64,000 nucleotides of DNA from Amaurobius ferox (GCA_951213105.1 OX578142.1:115007065-115071064), one strand, 5' to 3'. Positions 1 to 12,323 are shown, counted from the first letter of the stretch. Made by a program: numbers and translations. Notes: generated by a model from the letters alone, not told the origin.

Positions 1-842
1 AAAGAATATAAAAATTTACTATACGAATAACCTATTTTTCCATCCGTAACGTTTGGCAAAATTTTGGTGACGAATTTGTCATAATATCTCCAACTTGGTG
101 ACTTTTTAAATGTTGCCGAATTGTTGACAATATCACCTAATTGATAAAAATTCGCCAAACTGATAAAACCGATTCTAAATCAATGAAATGCCGACTAATT
201 GATGAAAGTTCAATATCTTGGAAAGAACATAAAAGTAGACTATAAGAATAACCCATTTCAACGCCCGTCCATCCGTAACGCTTGGCGAGAAATTTAGCGG
301 GGCCTCGCCAACTTGGTGACTATTTTTAATGTTGCCAAATTGGCAAAAATGTCGCCAAATTGATAAAAATGATGCCAAATGGGTAATAATATTTCTAGTA
401 TATAAGAAATGCTCTTCTCTCCGTTAGGCTGTAACACTTGGTGATGCATTTGACGGACTTGGCGTATAATCTTGCAAAGTTTCGCCAACTTGGCGATATT
501 TCGCCCCAGATTGACGAAAATATCGTCAAAATTTCAAAAATGACGCTAAATTAATGAAAAGGATGCCTAATTGATGAATTAATTATTAAAATATTTTAAT
601 CTATGAACTATATCGCTTATTGAGGATGCTATCAATATTGAAAATGGTTTATTTAGAGTTGCAAGAAATATAAGTTATTGAGTACTTTGAAATAGTTTAA
701 CATATTGTTATCCGGAAAATCGCCAAATGTACAATTCAACGTTAAAACACAGTACCGTGGATCTTATACATTATTTTTTTACTGTAAAAGGCGTAAACTT
801 ATTGTATAAGGAAAGTCATGTGCAGCCCACATCAGATTTTTT
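1..842 (-). mobile_element. HINE-1 copy (Helentron-like), cut by window edge
   Basis: The 5' terminus (TCTGATGTGGGCTGCACATGAC on the minus strand, with an A-run outside it) lies at 842. The body carries degenerate GCCAAATTGA repeats between about 60 and 560. Positions 590-840 are a longer 5' variant also seen at 48243-48626, including a stretch around TTGAGGATGCTATCAATAT. The 3' hairpin would lie outside the window. Non-coding. Confidence 0.75.
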
Positions 843-1249
843 GGAAGCTGTTGAAACATAATTTGAAATATTTTAAGTGAGTAAGAAAGAGCGAGAATTT
901 CGCATGTATTTCCAAGCCCAATATGATTATTTGAGTTCAGACAGCTTAACGGGCTATTGCAATACTCTTTATTTTAATTGTACAGAGAAATTTGCTTAGT
1001 AGTCAGTAGTTGCATGTATTTATGTATTCAATAAACACTTAGAAAGTTTAAATTCTTGTCTCTGTTCTTTTTGGCGATTAGGATTTTGGGGGTTTTCATG
1101 ACTGAATTTGAGTTGGGTTACATTAGAGTCATACTTCGGAAACAAAATCAGGGTATAGTATCTTTGCAAAGTCGTCTGAGCTAAAAGCTCAACCTTAACA
1201 ACTGCATAATTAATCTTTAAAATTAAAAATAACTTTAATCGGTGAAGAA
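843..1249. other. AT-rich stretch, nothing recognised
   Basis: No open frame of note, no repeat family and no RNA fold that I recognise. Confidence 0.5.
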
Positions 1250-1259
1250 ACTAGTTTTA

Positions 1260-1536
1260 GGCCGCCCAGGCGGTGAAGTGGATAGCGTCTTCGGCTGCAG
1301 TCTTGTGGGCTCGGGTTTGAATCCCGAATAAGGCATGGATGTTTCTTGAGGATAAAGTCAGTGGTCCGCCTTCTGGGTCCTCGTCAAAATGTGAAGCTGC
1401 ACCTCCTCCGACCTTCGTCAGTGATGCTTTCTTGTAATAAACTTTGTTCTCTCGTCTTGTGTTTTTCTTCGTTCTTTCCTGCGTCACTGGTCCTGAATTG
1501 GCTCCTCCAAAACAGGAGGTCATTAGTCAAACAACT
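1260..1536 (+). mobile_element. tRNA-derived SINE (SINE-B)
   Basis: The head is tRNA-like: GGTGAAGTGGATAGCG resembles an A box and GGTTTGAATCCC a B box, which together form the internal RNA polymerase III promoter of SINEs. The tail runs into a CAA-like end (GTCAAACAACT). The 10-bp duplication ACTAGTTTTA flanks it at 1250-1259 and 1537-1546. A second, 5'-truncated copy lies at 37160-37400 on the opposite strand, which supports dispersal. Open frames over this region are incidental to the SINE. Confidence 0.8.
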
Positions 1537-1584
1537 ACTAGTTTTACTCTCCAAAATGTACGTAAGAAAACAGTACCTTACTGC

Positions 1585-1690
1585 AATGCTACAATACATG
1601 GCAATGTATAGAGAAAGTATTGGAATCGTGTCGAAAATTGGAACTCGAGTCACGGACACAAGGGCACGGATCTACATGATTGGGAATATT
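1585..1690 (-). repeat. Diverged HINE-1-like 3' end
   Basis: The stretch GAGAAAGTATTGGAATCGTG and the following GTCGAAAATTGGAACTCGAG parallel the HINE-1 3' region (GGAAAGTATTGTGACGGGGT then GTCGAAAATTCGAATTCGAG). The closest relative in the window is the variant at 25200-25310. Confidence 0.5.
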
Positions 1691-1792
1691 TAGAACACGA
1701 AAAACTATTTATGATGTCACGCCTCTCTCTGTGTGTGCAAAGTGTGTATCCACTCCAAGTGTGTATATCACTTTTGTCTTTTCTTGGCGTTA

Positions 1793-2119
1793 TTAACGTT
1801 TTACAACATAGTTGAAAAGTGTTTATGACTTTGTTCATTCTGTCTGTCTGTCTATCTATTTGCACAATAACTGCCGTATAAATGACTTCATCAAAATGAA
1901 ATTTTAGGATGTTGTTGAGACGGTCTGTGTGGCATATGGGAATGTAATGAATAATTTCACCTAATTAGTTTTGGATTGAACCCGGGTTTATAAAAATGAA
2001 ATACATTGAACCCTATGGGACCTAATATTTCAAACATTTTTAAGTGAAGTTAAAATTCACAAATTACTTCTAAAATTTTAAGAAATATTCAAATTATACC
2101 ATAAAATATATAAAAAAAA
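1793..2119 (-). mobile_element. HINE-2 3' part, interrupted by HINE-1
   Basis: The 3' hairpin region (ACGTTTTACAACATAGTTGA then AAAGTGTT), a (GTCT)n tract and the conserved internal block up to ATAAAATATATAAAAAAAA match full HINE-2 copies. At 2120 the sequence switches to HINE-1. Confidence 0.75.
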
Positions 2120-2995
2120 TCTGATGTGTGCAGCACATGACTTCCCTTATATAATGCAACGAGTTTACTACTTTAACAGTTAAAAAAATGTTATTCTTAT
2201 AGTAGATACTTATATTCTTTCGAAGATATTGAATTTTCGTCAATGAGTCGTCATTTTCATTGATTTAGCGTCATTTTTATCCATTTGGCGAGTTTTCCGT
2301 TAATCTAGCAACATTTAAAAAGTCGTCAAGTTGGCGATATTCCACCAAATTCGTCGCCAAAATCTCGCCAAGCGTTATGGACGGAAAAATAAGTTATTCT
2401 CACAGCAGATAAACGGCTATTGGCGTTCAAATACAAAAGTATTACTCAAAGTATCTTTTTTCATGAATGGAACGCGCTAGATCCACGAGAATGATGTCAC
2501 CAAATTTATCGCATTGTATTACATATGAAAAGTGAACATGTTTCTCAATAGGAATTTTTTTTTTATTTTATATGATTTTTTGATATTTTTTTTAAAAATG
2601 TGCAATATCTCGAGAACGGTTCATGTTAGCGTTCTAAAATTTATGTCAATCGTTTTCTAATGAAAATTTACATAAGAAATGTCTATTTGCGTATCTTTAT
2701 TAGAGGTTTTGATTTTTTGACGATTTTTCAAAATTTCACTCGAAAATTTAGGGCGGGAGGAGGATTCTGGAGATTCGATTGCTTATAAAAACAATAAGCT
2801 TCCAGTGTTTACAGATTGTAATTTTTGTACCAAAATTCGTTCGAATCGGTCCATTCGTTCGTCAGTTATCGTCTCCACAGACTCACTGACACACACACAC
2901 ACACACATACAGACAGCATTTCAAAAATGTTCGATTCGTGATCAGGGATGCTTGAAACGTGCTCTCCCGTCGAAAACTCGAATTCAAATTGCTGA
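2120..2995 (+). mobile_element. HINE-1 copy lacking its 3' hairpin
   Basis: The 5' end TCTGATGTGTGCAGCACATG begins at 2120 directly after an A-run. The GCCAAATTGA block and the conserved region with a (CA)n tract at 2890-2907 follow. It ends within the CTCCCGTCGAAAACTCGAAT block without the terminal hairpin seen in other copies. The overlapping frame at 2805-3050 encodes a Thr-His run from the microsatellite and is not credible as a gene. Confidence 0.8.
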
Positions 2996-3300
2996 ATTTT
3001 TTTTTCACTCAAAATTATTTAACTGTGGAGTCTGGAGTAAAAGTGGATGAATGAAAGTGCTTTTACATAGAGAGTCAGACGATTTATATTTCGATGACGT
3101 CATTTGAATAAAGTTCATTTTCTTCGATGAAGTTTTAAGTTTTCAAATATAATAAATTATTGTAGTTCTGTTATAATTAAATAAATATCACAGCTGAATG
3201 TATCGCGATTTAGTGATGGCTAAATAAAATTGTATTTCAGTTGGAAATTGTTTCATAATCAATGGTTTATGCATGATTGGTATTTTTTGTTTAGATTTTG
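2996..3300 (-). mobile_element. HINE-2 5' variant fragment
   Basis: On the minus strand it carries the HINE-2 5' features (palindrome-like CATGCATAAACCATTGATTA and a weakened AACAATTTCCAACTG subterminal motif). It shares CTGTGGAGTCTGGAGTAAAA with a fragment at 59240-59522, which defines a sub-variant of the family. Confidence 0.6.
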
Positions 3301-3704
3301 ATACGATTTGGAAAAATGGAACCCGACTTATAAAAACTGCAAAATAGTTTGCAAAATCAATCAAAATCTGAAGTATAAGATTACATATGTTGAAATATAT
3401 ATAAGCCTACATATCATGAAATACAACACTAATTAAATACATATTTTATGCATAATTTTCAACGACGACACGAATGAGATCAAGCTCATTACTCTAAGAT
3501 GAACCATTTTTGAGATATTAAGATTTTTGAACTTTGAGGAGCTGACGGTGCTTTTCAAGGTAGTTTGAAAACTATTCGATGAAAATTCTTAAATTTTAGT
3601 AATTAAGGTACTCGTGGATTACGTGGTTACTGGTTTTGGTTAGATTTTGGCATGATTATGAAAAATAAATTTTTTCTGCGAAAAGGCCTGGAAAACGGTT
3701 GAAA
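3301..3704. repeat. Diverged repeat shared with 5480-5640
   Basis: Positions about 3420-3570 resemble 5480-5640. Shared anchors are GAATGAGATCAAGCTCATTAC versus CAATGAGATCAGTTCTGTTAC and the following CTCTAAG/CTCTAGG run. The two flank the Helitron at 3705-5450. Confidence 0.45.
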
Positions 3705-3731
3705 TCTATAAATAAAATTGAAAATATGTAG

Positions 3732-3734
<3 letters not shown>

Positions 3735-3784
<50 letters not shown>

Positions 3785-3793
3785 CGTGCGTGC
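3735..3793 (+). repeat. (GT)n microsatellite
   Basis: Pure GT dinucleotide run, then GC/GT tetranucleotide units, inside the Helitron near its 5' end. The open frame across it is an artefact. Confidence 0.95.
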
Positions 3794-4479
3794 AATACAT
3801 ACAATACATTGTGCATGCATGCATGTTTGTTTGTTTGTTTCATCATCATCAATGGAGAAGGGCTGAACCGAATTTAATGAAATTTTGTGGGTAGCCTTGA
3901 AAGAGCCCCACTTTTAATTTAGTCCATGTTTCGAGTTTCTAAGACCAGGGGTTGTCAATATATTAATGAAAAACGAAATTTTTCATAGGAGTTCTCCTCT
4001 CTAACTCCATGGTTCCTCCAAACGAAAAAAGTTGGATATCGTTAGTTTAAAACTTGAAAGTGAATTAAAACTTTATTTCTGAGTTTGGTTGGAGTTTATT
4101 GCGTTAATCAGTCATTTTTGAAAATCCAAGTTTGAAACATCGATTCAAATGGAAACTCTATCACCATGATTTATTTTTCACAGACTGTTACTCAACAATG
4201 AAAAGTATTAAGAAATCAAAATGGTTATTTAATTATCAGCATTTTATGAGGAAGATTCTTTCTTATACCATGTTGCCCAGCAACGCAATTAAATCAAATG
4301 TGTTTGTTATTTTTTATTATTATTTTTTCGATTTGAATAATAAATAAATGGATATAAAACTATATCTTATAAATGAACGTTTTTTAATTTTTTTAAATTA
4401 TATTAATTATGGACTGTTTGCATCGCTTTCATTTATTTTGGCAAAGTGTTTTCAAATTTATATATTGTGTTTAGCCAAT

Positions 4480-4540
4480 AAACTCATGTATTTTGTTTAT
4501 CCAATAAACTCATATATTGTGTTTAGCCAATAAACTCATT
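4480..4540 (+). repeat. Tandem 28-29 bp repeat, about 2-3 units
   Basis: The phrase CCAATAAACTCAT recurs three times at roughly 28-bp spacing (TGTATTTTGTTTAT and TATATTGTGTTTAG spacers). It is inside the older Helitron. Confidence 0.75.
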
Positions 4541-5450
4541 TAACCGATTGTTGAAACAGAATAAGAGTTGAACGGGTATATCTTCTAATACAATTTTAGC
4601 GTTTTCATTTAGTATATACAAACGGGTTCAGGATGTTGTATTCGTCAGATCTGCAAATTCAGATCTACGAATTGGCGGATATCGCTAAGTTGGCAACTTT
4701 TCTTAAACGTTGCCAAATCGACAGAAATGTCGCCAATTTGATTAAAGCGACTCTAAATCAGTGAAATTAATTTTCTTTCGTTAGTAAAGTGTACTGAAAT
4801 GATGTTTCGGTAGCATATTTGTCTTTCAGTCTAACCGTCTTACTTAGTAACACATTTAACAAATATTTAAAATGTCGCCAAATTTATAAAAATATTAGTA
4901 AATACATAAAAATGTCTTGAAATTAATAAAATTGGGCTAAATAAATGAAATTAATAGTGTTTTGCTAGGGGATAGTACTGTGATGATGTTTCGTCCATTT
5001 GTCACCAAGTGGGACTATAAAACTGATAGTCTCACTTGGCGATAAATTTGGCGATTTTTTAAAATGTCACTAAATTGACGAAAATATCGCCAAATTGATA
5101 AAATGAAGCTAAATTTATCAAAGTGGCACCGAATCGATGAAATTCAATATTGTGATAATTAAGTACGGTTTTCTAAATAATCAGTGTCGTTTCGTGAGAA
5201 TTATTTTTTTTTCTAAATTTGTTTACATACTGCACCAGAATACTTTATTCTTCAGATCTGCCTGTGAAGATAATTTTTTATATCTAGCGCAGAGACTTTT
5301 ATAGATGTTTTATAAGAATTAAATTAAATATTTTAATAGAATATTTTGAATAACAAAGTCATTTAGAATACTATAGGAATTTACACATAATTGTGAATGA
5401 TAAGTTTCTCTGTATTATATTTTCCGTACGAAGAACGGGTATACTGTTAG

Positions 5451-7200
5451 TTTGAAAAAAAAGCTACATACCCTTAAAAACATTCATTTAAGGCTTATAT
5501 TATACACAATTTTTAACGAAGTCAATGAGATCAGTTCTGTTACTCTAGGTCAAACCGTTTGCGAGGTATGTAAGTGTTGGGGAATTTTGAAGCGATGTGA
5601 ACGTTTTAAAATGCTTTAAATTGTCTAATGAAAAGGTGGCATATTAACACTGCAATCTGAATATAAGAAGTACGTCAGTGTGAATTTGGGCATTTTAATG
5701 GATTAATGAATTTGAGTCTGTGAAGTAAGTCATGTACTTCCCTTCACAATACTTATACACACAGTATTATATAATACAGTATTATATAGGGAAAGTAATA
5801 ACTAAACCTGTATGATACATTATAATCTTACAATATTAAAACTGAATAGTGTCGATGTCAACTCCTCAGCCTCGGGAATTTGAAATCAACAAGATTGAAG
5901 GCTTCAAATGCATATTTGACATTTCTCCTTTATTGACCTGGAAATCAAGATTGAAGTATACGCAGCCATAAAATGTCAGGAAATAAGTATGATAGTGGTG
6001 TATTTTAATCGAAAAATACGCATTTTAAACAAAATGCATATTTCAAGAAATACAAAAGATTTAATAAACAAGATTGACCAAAAAAATAAATTTCAATTTG
6101 CGGGCAAAATGCAATGAAATATCACATTTTTAGGCAACTGCAAAATATGGCTTTTCTACTAAGAAAGGGGTGTTTCTTGTGGTTACTTCCTGAAAAAATC
6201 TGCTATGCATTTACTTTACATAGCATCTACGAAAATGCAGCCTCAGTACCACCTGAGTTGAGGCTCGAACTGTTGAAAGGTGGTCAAATCAGGAAGTGTG
6301 CCATGAGTTGTTCTGTGGCGAAATAAACATATGGTTTACGGCCGAAAAAAATATTATAAAACCACTTAACTTGCCGCTGAGTTGAAATAGTTAATACAGT
6401 ACGATTTTTACAGGAATATGTACACAATTCAGCAGGCTCTCAAAAGTACGGTGGACGGAGACATTCTTTTGTTGGTGGCCAATCACCACAATTGTCGTCA
6501 AAATAAGAATCCCAGAGTGTTCGTTCGGCAGTGGAGAACTAGGGCGGCTTAAATCTCTAGTAGCAGGAAGCCTGGAATAATGCTCACACTGGGGAAACAA
6601 CAGTTTTTAATATTTTGAAATATTTACTTTCCTAATTTTTTCACAGAAAGTTACAATATTCGGTATACGGTATGCCCAAACAATGAATAAATTGATTATG
6701 TAATAATTTAAAGAGTATTTATCTAAAATTAGTCTTCGTGCGCCACTATTGACATAATATTATTGACTATATCTTGGCTGGCCTATATTAGCTATATCTG
6801 GATAAGTTAATATTTGATATATCTTATTAGCCAACATCAGCTATATCAGGGTAGCCACACTCGACGCAATATAGGTCTGACAATATTGATAAAATGTTAA
6901 TATCCTTATATTGACAAGCTTCTGGGACACCAGTACGAAATATTTTCTTCAGTAAAATTACATAATTGATGATCTATTAAGTAGTTAACTACTTAATTGA
7001 TGTATTAAGTATTGACTATTAAGTAGTTTACTACTTAACTGATGATCTATTTAATTGATAAACTAAATCGATTATCTATTTAGTTTTGAATAACCGATAG
7101 CATCGATTTTCATCCGATCTTTTGATGTCGCTGTATTACACTGCCAACTGAGCTATCTTAACGGTGAGAGGACCTCTTAGATTAATTAAATTAAAAAATA
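5451..7200. other. AT-rich region without a recognised gene
   Basis: It contains the partner of the 3420 repeat (5480-5640), short TATATC-type repeats at 6770-6870, and palindromic AAGTAGTTAACTACTT with a near-copy at 6977-7045. Small open frames at 6114-6326 (+) and 6391-6600 (-) encode 70 and 69 residues with no recognisable motif. Confidence 0.5.
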
Positions 7201-8503
7201 ACAAGAAAGATCAATCATGCTTAAAGCATTGATTATGAAAAACTTTCCAACTTCAATGCAATTTTATTTAAAAAAGTCTAAAATGCAATACATTCCTTGG
7301 TAATATTCTAAAACTTATCACAATACTACATTAATTTATTATATTTGAAAACTTAAACCGTCATCGAAAAAAATGAACTTCATTCAAATGACGGCATTAC
7401 AAATATAAATTGCCTGGTTTAAACATCTTTAAAATGTGATACATTCCTCGGTAATAATTTTAAAATCATCATAATACTACGACAATTTATTATATTTGAA
7501 AACTTCATCGAAAACAGCTGAAATTCATTCAAATGAATTAATAGAAAAAATAATACGCTTGGCTCTGTCTATAAAAGTAGCATTTCATTCATAAATAATT
7601 TCCCATTCATGTCATTCACCACAATACTATAATAATTTATTTCATTTAAAAATTAAGACCATGGAGCTACAAGTAATTAAACTCTATGCGTAAAACTTTA
7701 TCGAAAAAAATCGTCCTTCTCTTTGTAAAATCAATGAATATTTCATTCATTTCAGCCATGCAGACTCCATGAACTAAATGATTTTGTGTTAAAGAAATGC
7801 AGCAATTCTAATACAACTCATTCTACATATTTTGCTGTTTACATTTTACATATGTGAAAAATAGACTTCGTTGTAGAAATAATCAAATATGGATGAGCAT
7901 TTAAACTCAAATATATTGTAATTGCGTTGTTTCAGTATGTAGATGCACAGAATTTAAGCAAAAATAAAGTTGTTTTAGGACGGATACAACATTCAATATG
8001 AATTAAAAATGTCAATAGGAATTAAAAATCTATGAACTTTAAAATTCCCGATTTTGAGACAAGATGGATGCCATATATCATTTTGAATTGGGTGACGTGA
8101 TAGCTTCATATAAGAGGTGTTACTAATATTTTAATTTTTATTTAAAACCTACTGAATATATTTCGTTGAATTTTTTTTATATATTTTATGGAACAATTTG
8201 AATATTACCTAAAATTTTCGAAGCAATTTGTGAATTTTAAATCCACTTAAAAAATGTTTGAAAAATTAGGTCCCATAGGGCTCAATGTATTTCATTTTTT
8301 CAACCCAGGTTCCATCCAAAACTAATTGGGTGATATTATTCATTTATATTCCCATAGGTCCTACAGACCGTCTGAACAACATACTAAAATTTCATTTTGA
8401 TTAACTCATTTTTACGGCAGTTATCGTGCTAACGGACAAACAGACAGACAGACAGAATGAACAAAGTCATAAACACTTTTCAACTTTGTTGTAAAGTGTT
8501 AAA
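7201..8503 (+). mobile_element. HINE-2 full-length copy A
   Basis: The 5' end is ACAAGAAAGATCAATCATGC, followed by an imperfect palindrome and the subterminal motif AACTTTCCAACTTCAATG. The 3' end is AACACTTTTCAACTTTGTTG with hairpin partner TAAAGTGTTAA. A (CAGA)n tract precedes the hairpin. No coding capacity. It faces copy B (9331-10662) in opposite orientation. Confidence 0.85.
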
Positions 8504-8620
8504 CATGTCTTCATTTTAGCAGGTTTGCTAGACCTTTTACAGGGGTAAGATGAATTTTTTTTTTCACAAGGTAAAAACTAATTTATAATGGAACAAATTT
8601 GGCTGAAACAAATTAATTAT

Positions 8621-8865
8621 ATAAATATAAGTACTCAAAAACTTAATGATGTGTAAGATTGTTTTTTGATTATGTATATAATACGTATATTACAACCGTA
8701 ATTAATCAAAGTAATATGTTTTAGTGTATTCCAATATAAATATAAGTACTCAAAAACTCACATTTATAGTCTTAATTATGTTGAGGATTGTTTTTCGATT
8801 ATGTATATAATATGTATATGACAACAGTAATCATTCAGAATAATATGTTTTAGTGTATCCCAATA
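8621..8865 (+). repeat. Tandem duplication of about 115 bp
   Basis: ATAAATATAAGTACTCAAAA starts both units (8621 and 8736). Both continue through GATTATGTATATAATA and AATATGTTTTAGTGTAT. The units are diverged, so the duplication is not very recent. Confidence 0.85.
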
Positions 8866-9330
8866 TACCAAATCAACGCATACTTGAAACCTGTGACCAA
8901 TTGAATTAACATTTTCCTTTCAAATCCCTTTAACTTTCGAAAGCTGCCTTAAGCTAAGTCAAAGCACTTCAAGTCGTTTAAACACGCCTTGTCACTTGTA
9001 TATTGATTCTTCAGTAAACCGAAGTGTGAAATTTTAATCTTGCAAACATTTCAAATAAAAAGGGTTACATCAGTAATTCTTTATTATACTTGGAACTTTT
9101 CAGGGGTAAGAGGGAAATGTGTTGCCATACACCATTTTCACCATCGAGAAAAGAATCTTCTCTGCAAAAGTTCAGGCGAAAAGTGGATAGTTTGACGAGT
9201 AGCCATCTCTTTTCGAAAATTAAACACTAACATTGCAGGAAAAACAAATAAGTCACACAGCTCCTTTTGACGGAAAAGTTGCGTTGTTGGCAGGAGGGGA
9301 TCGTCAACAAAGGAAACTTATAGCTGTTTT
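8866..9330. other. Unrecognised spacer
   Basis: Lies between two inverted HINE-2 copies. No gene or repeat that I recognise. Confidence 0.5.
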
Positions 9331-10662
9331 TAACACTTTACAACAAAGATGAAAAGTGTTTATGACTTTGTTCATTCTGTCTGTCTGTCAGTCAGTCTGT
9401 CTGTCTGTCTCTCTGTCTGTCTGTCTGTCCGTTAGCACGATAACTGCCGTAAAAATTACTTAATCAAAATGAAATTTTAGAATGTTGTTCAGACGGTCTG
9501 TAGGACCTATGGGAATGTAAATGAATAATATCACACAATTAGTTTCGTATTGAACCCGGGTTGAAAAAATGAAATACATTGAGCCCTATGGGACCTAATT
9601 TTTCGAATATATTTTAAGCGGATTTAAAATTCACAAATTGCTTCGAAAATTTTAGGTAATATTCAAATTGTTCCATAAAATATATAAAAGCAAAATTCAG
9701 CGAAATATATTGAGTGGTTTTTAAAAAAAAATTTAAATAATAATAACACCTCTTATATGAAGCGATCGTGCCCATAAAATGAAAAGATCACGTGATCCAC
9801 TTCAAAATGATATATGGTATCCATCTTGTCTCAAAATCGTGATTTCTAAGGTTCTTTTTAATTCATATTGAGTGTTGTATCCTTCCTAAAACCACTTTAT
9901 TTTTGCTTAAATTCTGTGCATCTACATACTGAAACAACGCAATTACAATATATTTGAGTTTAAATGCCCATCCAAATTTGATTATTTCTACAACGAAGCC
10001 TATTTTTCACCTTTGCAAAATGTAAACAGTAAAATATGTAGAATGAGTTGTATTAGAATTGCTGTATTTCTTTAACACAAAATCATTTACTTCATGGAGT
10101 CTGCATAGCTGATATGAATGAAATATTCATTGATTTTACAAAGAGAAGGACGATTTTTTTCGATGAAGTTTTACGCATAGTGTTTAATTACTTGTAGCTC
10201 CATTGGTTTTATTTTTAAATAAAATAAATTATTATAGTATTGTAATGAATGACATGAATGGGAAATTATTTATGAATGAAATGCTGCTTTTATAGAGAGA
10301 GCCAGGCGTGTTATTTTTTTTTTCTATGGCGTCATTCGAATGAATTTCAGTTGTTTCCGATAAAGTTTTCAAATATAATAATCATAGTATTATGATAATT
10401 CTAAAATTATTACCGAGGAATGTATCACATGTTAGAGATGTTTAAACCAGGCAATTTATATTTCAATGCCGTCATTTGAATGAAGTTCTTTTTTTTTCGA
10501 TGAAGGTTTAAGTTTTCAAATATAATAAATTAATGTAGTATTGTGATAAGTTTTAAAATATTACCGAAGAATGTATTGCATTTTAGACTTGTTTAAATAA
10601 AATTGCATTAAAGTTGGAAAGCGTTTCATAATCAATGCTTTAAGCATGATTGATCTTTCTTG
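9331..10662 (-). mobile_element. HINE-2 full-length copy B
   Basis: Read on the minus strand it starts ACCAAGAAAGATCAATCATG at 10662 and ends at the AACACTTT...AAAGTGTT hairpin at 9332-9360. A long (GTCT)n tract lies at 9380-9428. It shares all internal blocks with copies A and C-F. Confidence 0.85.
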
Positions 10663-11151
10663 GTTTTTTTTTTTTCATTTTAAATCTGTTTTGGTATAAT
10701 CGATAACAATTTGTTATTTTTTCCTTTTAATATTTTAAGATCAGATATTAGAAATGTACCGTATATATGTTACGAGCAATATCTTATTAGCGATATATCA
10801 AATTCTATCAATTACGAACAATTGATAGAATATTTTATTTGAAATGAGTTTGATGATCAATCAAGGATTTAAACAGTTTCGGTACATGAGTTCATATCTG
10901 GCGATGTTATAAAGTGATTTTTAAAGATCAAATTTAATAAAGCGTATATGTTAACTCGTCTCTGTAAACATAAGGCAATTCCTGACGTAGCTGGTAGCAT
11001 TTCTTTCAGAATCCCGGTTTTGATTCTCGGGTTCGCCAGATTAATATTTTGAGGTGAAGTGAATCTTAATACTCTATCAGCATTTACATATATTATATGT
11101 AAACTTAAAGAACTTTCAATTTAAATATTAAAGTAAAATTGAATTATTTTT
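10663..11151. other. AT-rich spacer, nothing recognised
   Basis: Spacer between HINE-2 copy B and a HINE-1 copy. No supported feature. Confidence 0.5.
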
Positions 11152-12083
11152 TACTTTCCTTATATACATAATGTATAAGGAAAGTATTGTGACGGGGTCG
11201 AAAATTCGAATTCGAGTTTTCGACGGGAAACCACGTTTCAAGCATCCCTGATCACGAATCAAACATTTTTGAAGTGATGTGTGTGTGTGTGACAGTGAGC
11301 CTGTGGAGACGATAACTGACGAACGAATAGACCGATTCGAACGACATTTGGTACAAAAATCACAATCTATAAACACTGGAAGCCTATTGTTTTTATACGC
11401 AATCGAATGTTCAGAACCCCCCTAAATTTTCGAGTGAAATTTTTAAAAAAATCGCCAAAAAATTATAACCGCTAATAAAGTTACGCAAATAGACATTTCT
11501 TATGTAATTTTTTATTAGAAAACGATTGATATAAATTTTAGAACGCTAACATGAACCGTTCTCAAGATATTGCACATTTTTCAAAAAAATTATCAAAAAG
11601 TCATATAAAATAAAAAAAAAATTCCTATTGAGAAACATGCTCACTTTTCATATGTAATACCATGCGATAAATTTGGTGACATCATTCTCGTGGATCTAGC
11701 TCATTCCATTCATGAAAAAATATATTTTGAGTAATACTTTTGTATTTGAACGCCAATAGTCATTTATCTTCTGTAAGAATAACTATTTTTTTATCCATAA
11801 CGCTTGGCGAGAATTTGGCGACGAATTTGGTGGAATGTAGCCAACTTGGCGACTTTTTTAAATGTTGCTAAATTAATGAAAAACTCGCCAAATTGATAAA
11901 AATGACGCTAAATCAATGACGACTCATTGATGATGACGACATGGAAAATGACGACTCATTGACGAAAATTCAATATGTTGGAAAAAATATAAATAACTAC
12001 AATAAAAATAATCTATTTTTTTACTGTAAAAGTAGTAAATTGATTGCATTATATAAGGAAAGTCATGTGCTGCCCACATCAGA
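11152..12083 (-). mobile_element. HINE-1 full-length copy
   Basis: On the minus strand it runs from TCTGATGTGGGCAGCACATG at 12083 to the terminal hairpin TACTTTCC...GGAAAGTA at 11152-11188. It contains GCCAAATTGA-type repeats (11810-11930) and a short (GT)n. About 0.93 kb. Frames at 11128-11376 and 11941-12222 are incidental to the repeat. Confidence 0.88.
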
Positions 12084-12323
12084 TTGTTTTTATTCAAGTG
12101 GTACGTTTGATCACCGTGCTCAACGTATTCATGAATTCCACATATATTTTACTAACAAAATCCTACTATATACTCAGCAAAAAATGTTTAATTTTTTTTA
12201 CAATTTGAATTATAAATTCTGATAACTCAACATGAATTTGGTGCATAAAGTTTGTTCATAACAAAGCTGGATATACAGTTTCGTGAAAATCCATTAATAT
12301 TTGTGGCCGTTGTTGTATACATA

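Larger units (their letters stand above)
3705..5450 (+). mobile_element. Older non-autonomous Helitron copy
   Basis: It begins TCTATAAATAAAATTGAAAA and ends with CCGTACGAAGAACGGGTATA then CTGTTAG, a hairpin plus a CTAG-type end with the C changed to T. Much of the body (about 3840-4400) matches the Helitron at 20623-21992, including GAACGGCTGAA-like, GATGAAATTTTGTGG-like and GAGGAAGATTCT motifs. It is longer because about 4640-5150 carries HINE-1-like GCCAAATTGA repeats. A (GT)n tract lies at 3735-3781. There is no Rep/helicase coding capacity. Confidence 0.75.

Noticed and set aside
6391..6600. 69-codon minus-strand frame
   Set aside because: No recognisable domain, no neighbouring exon and no sister copy.
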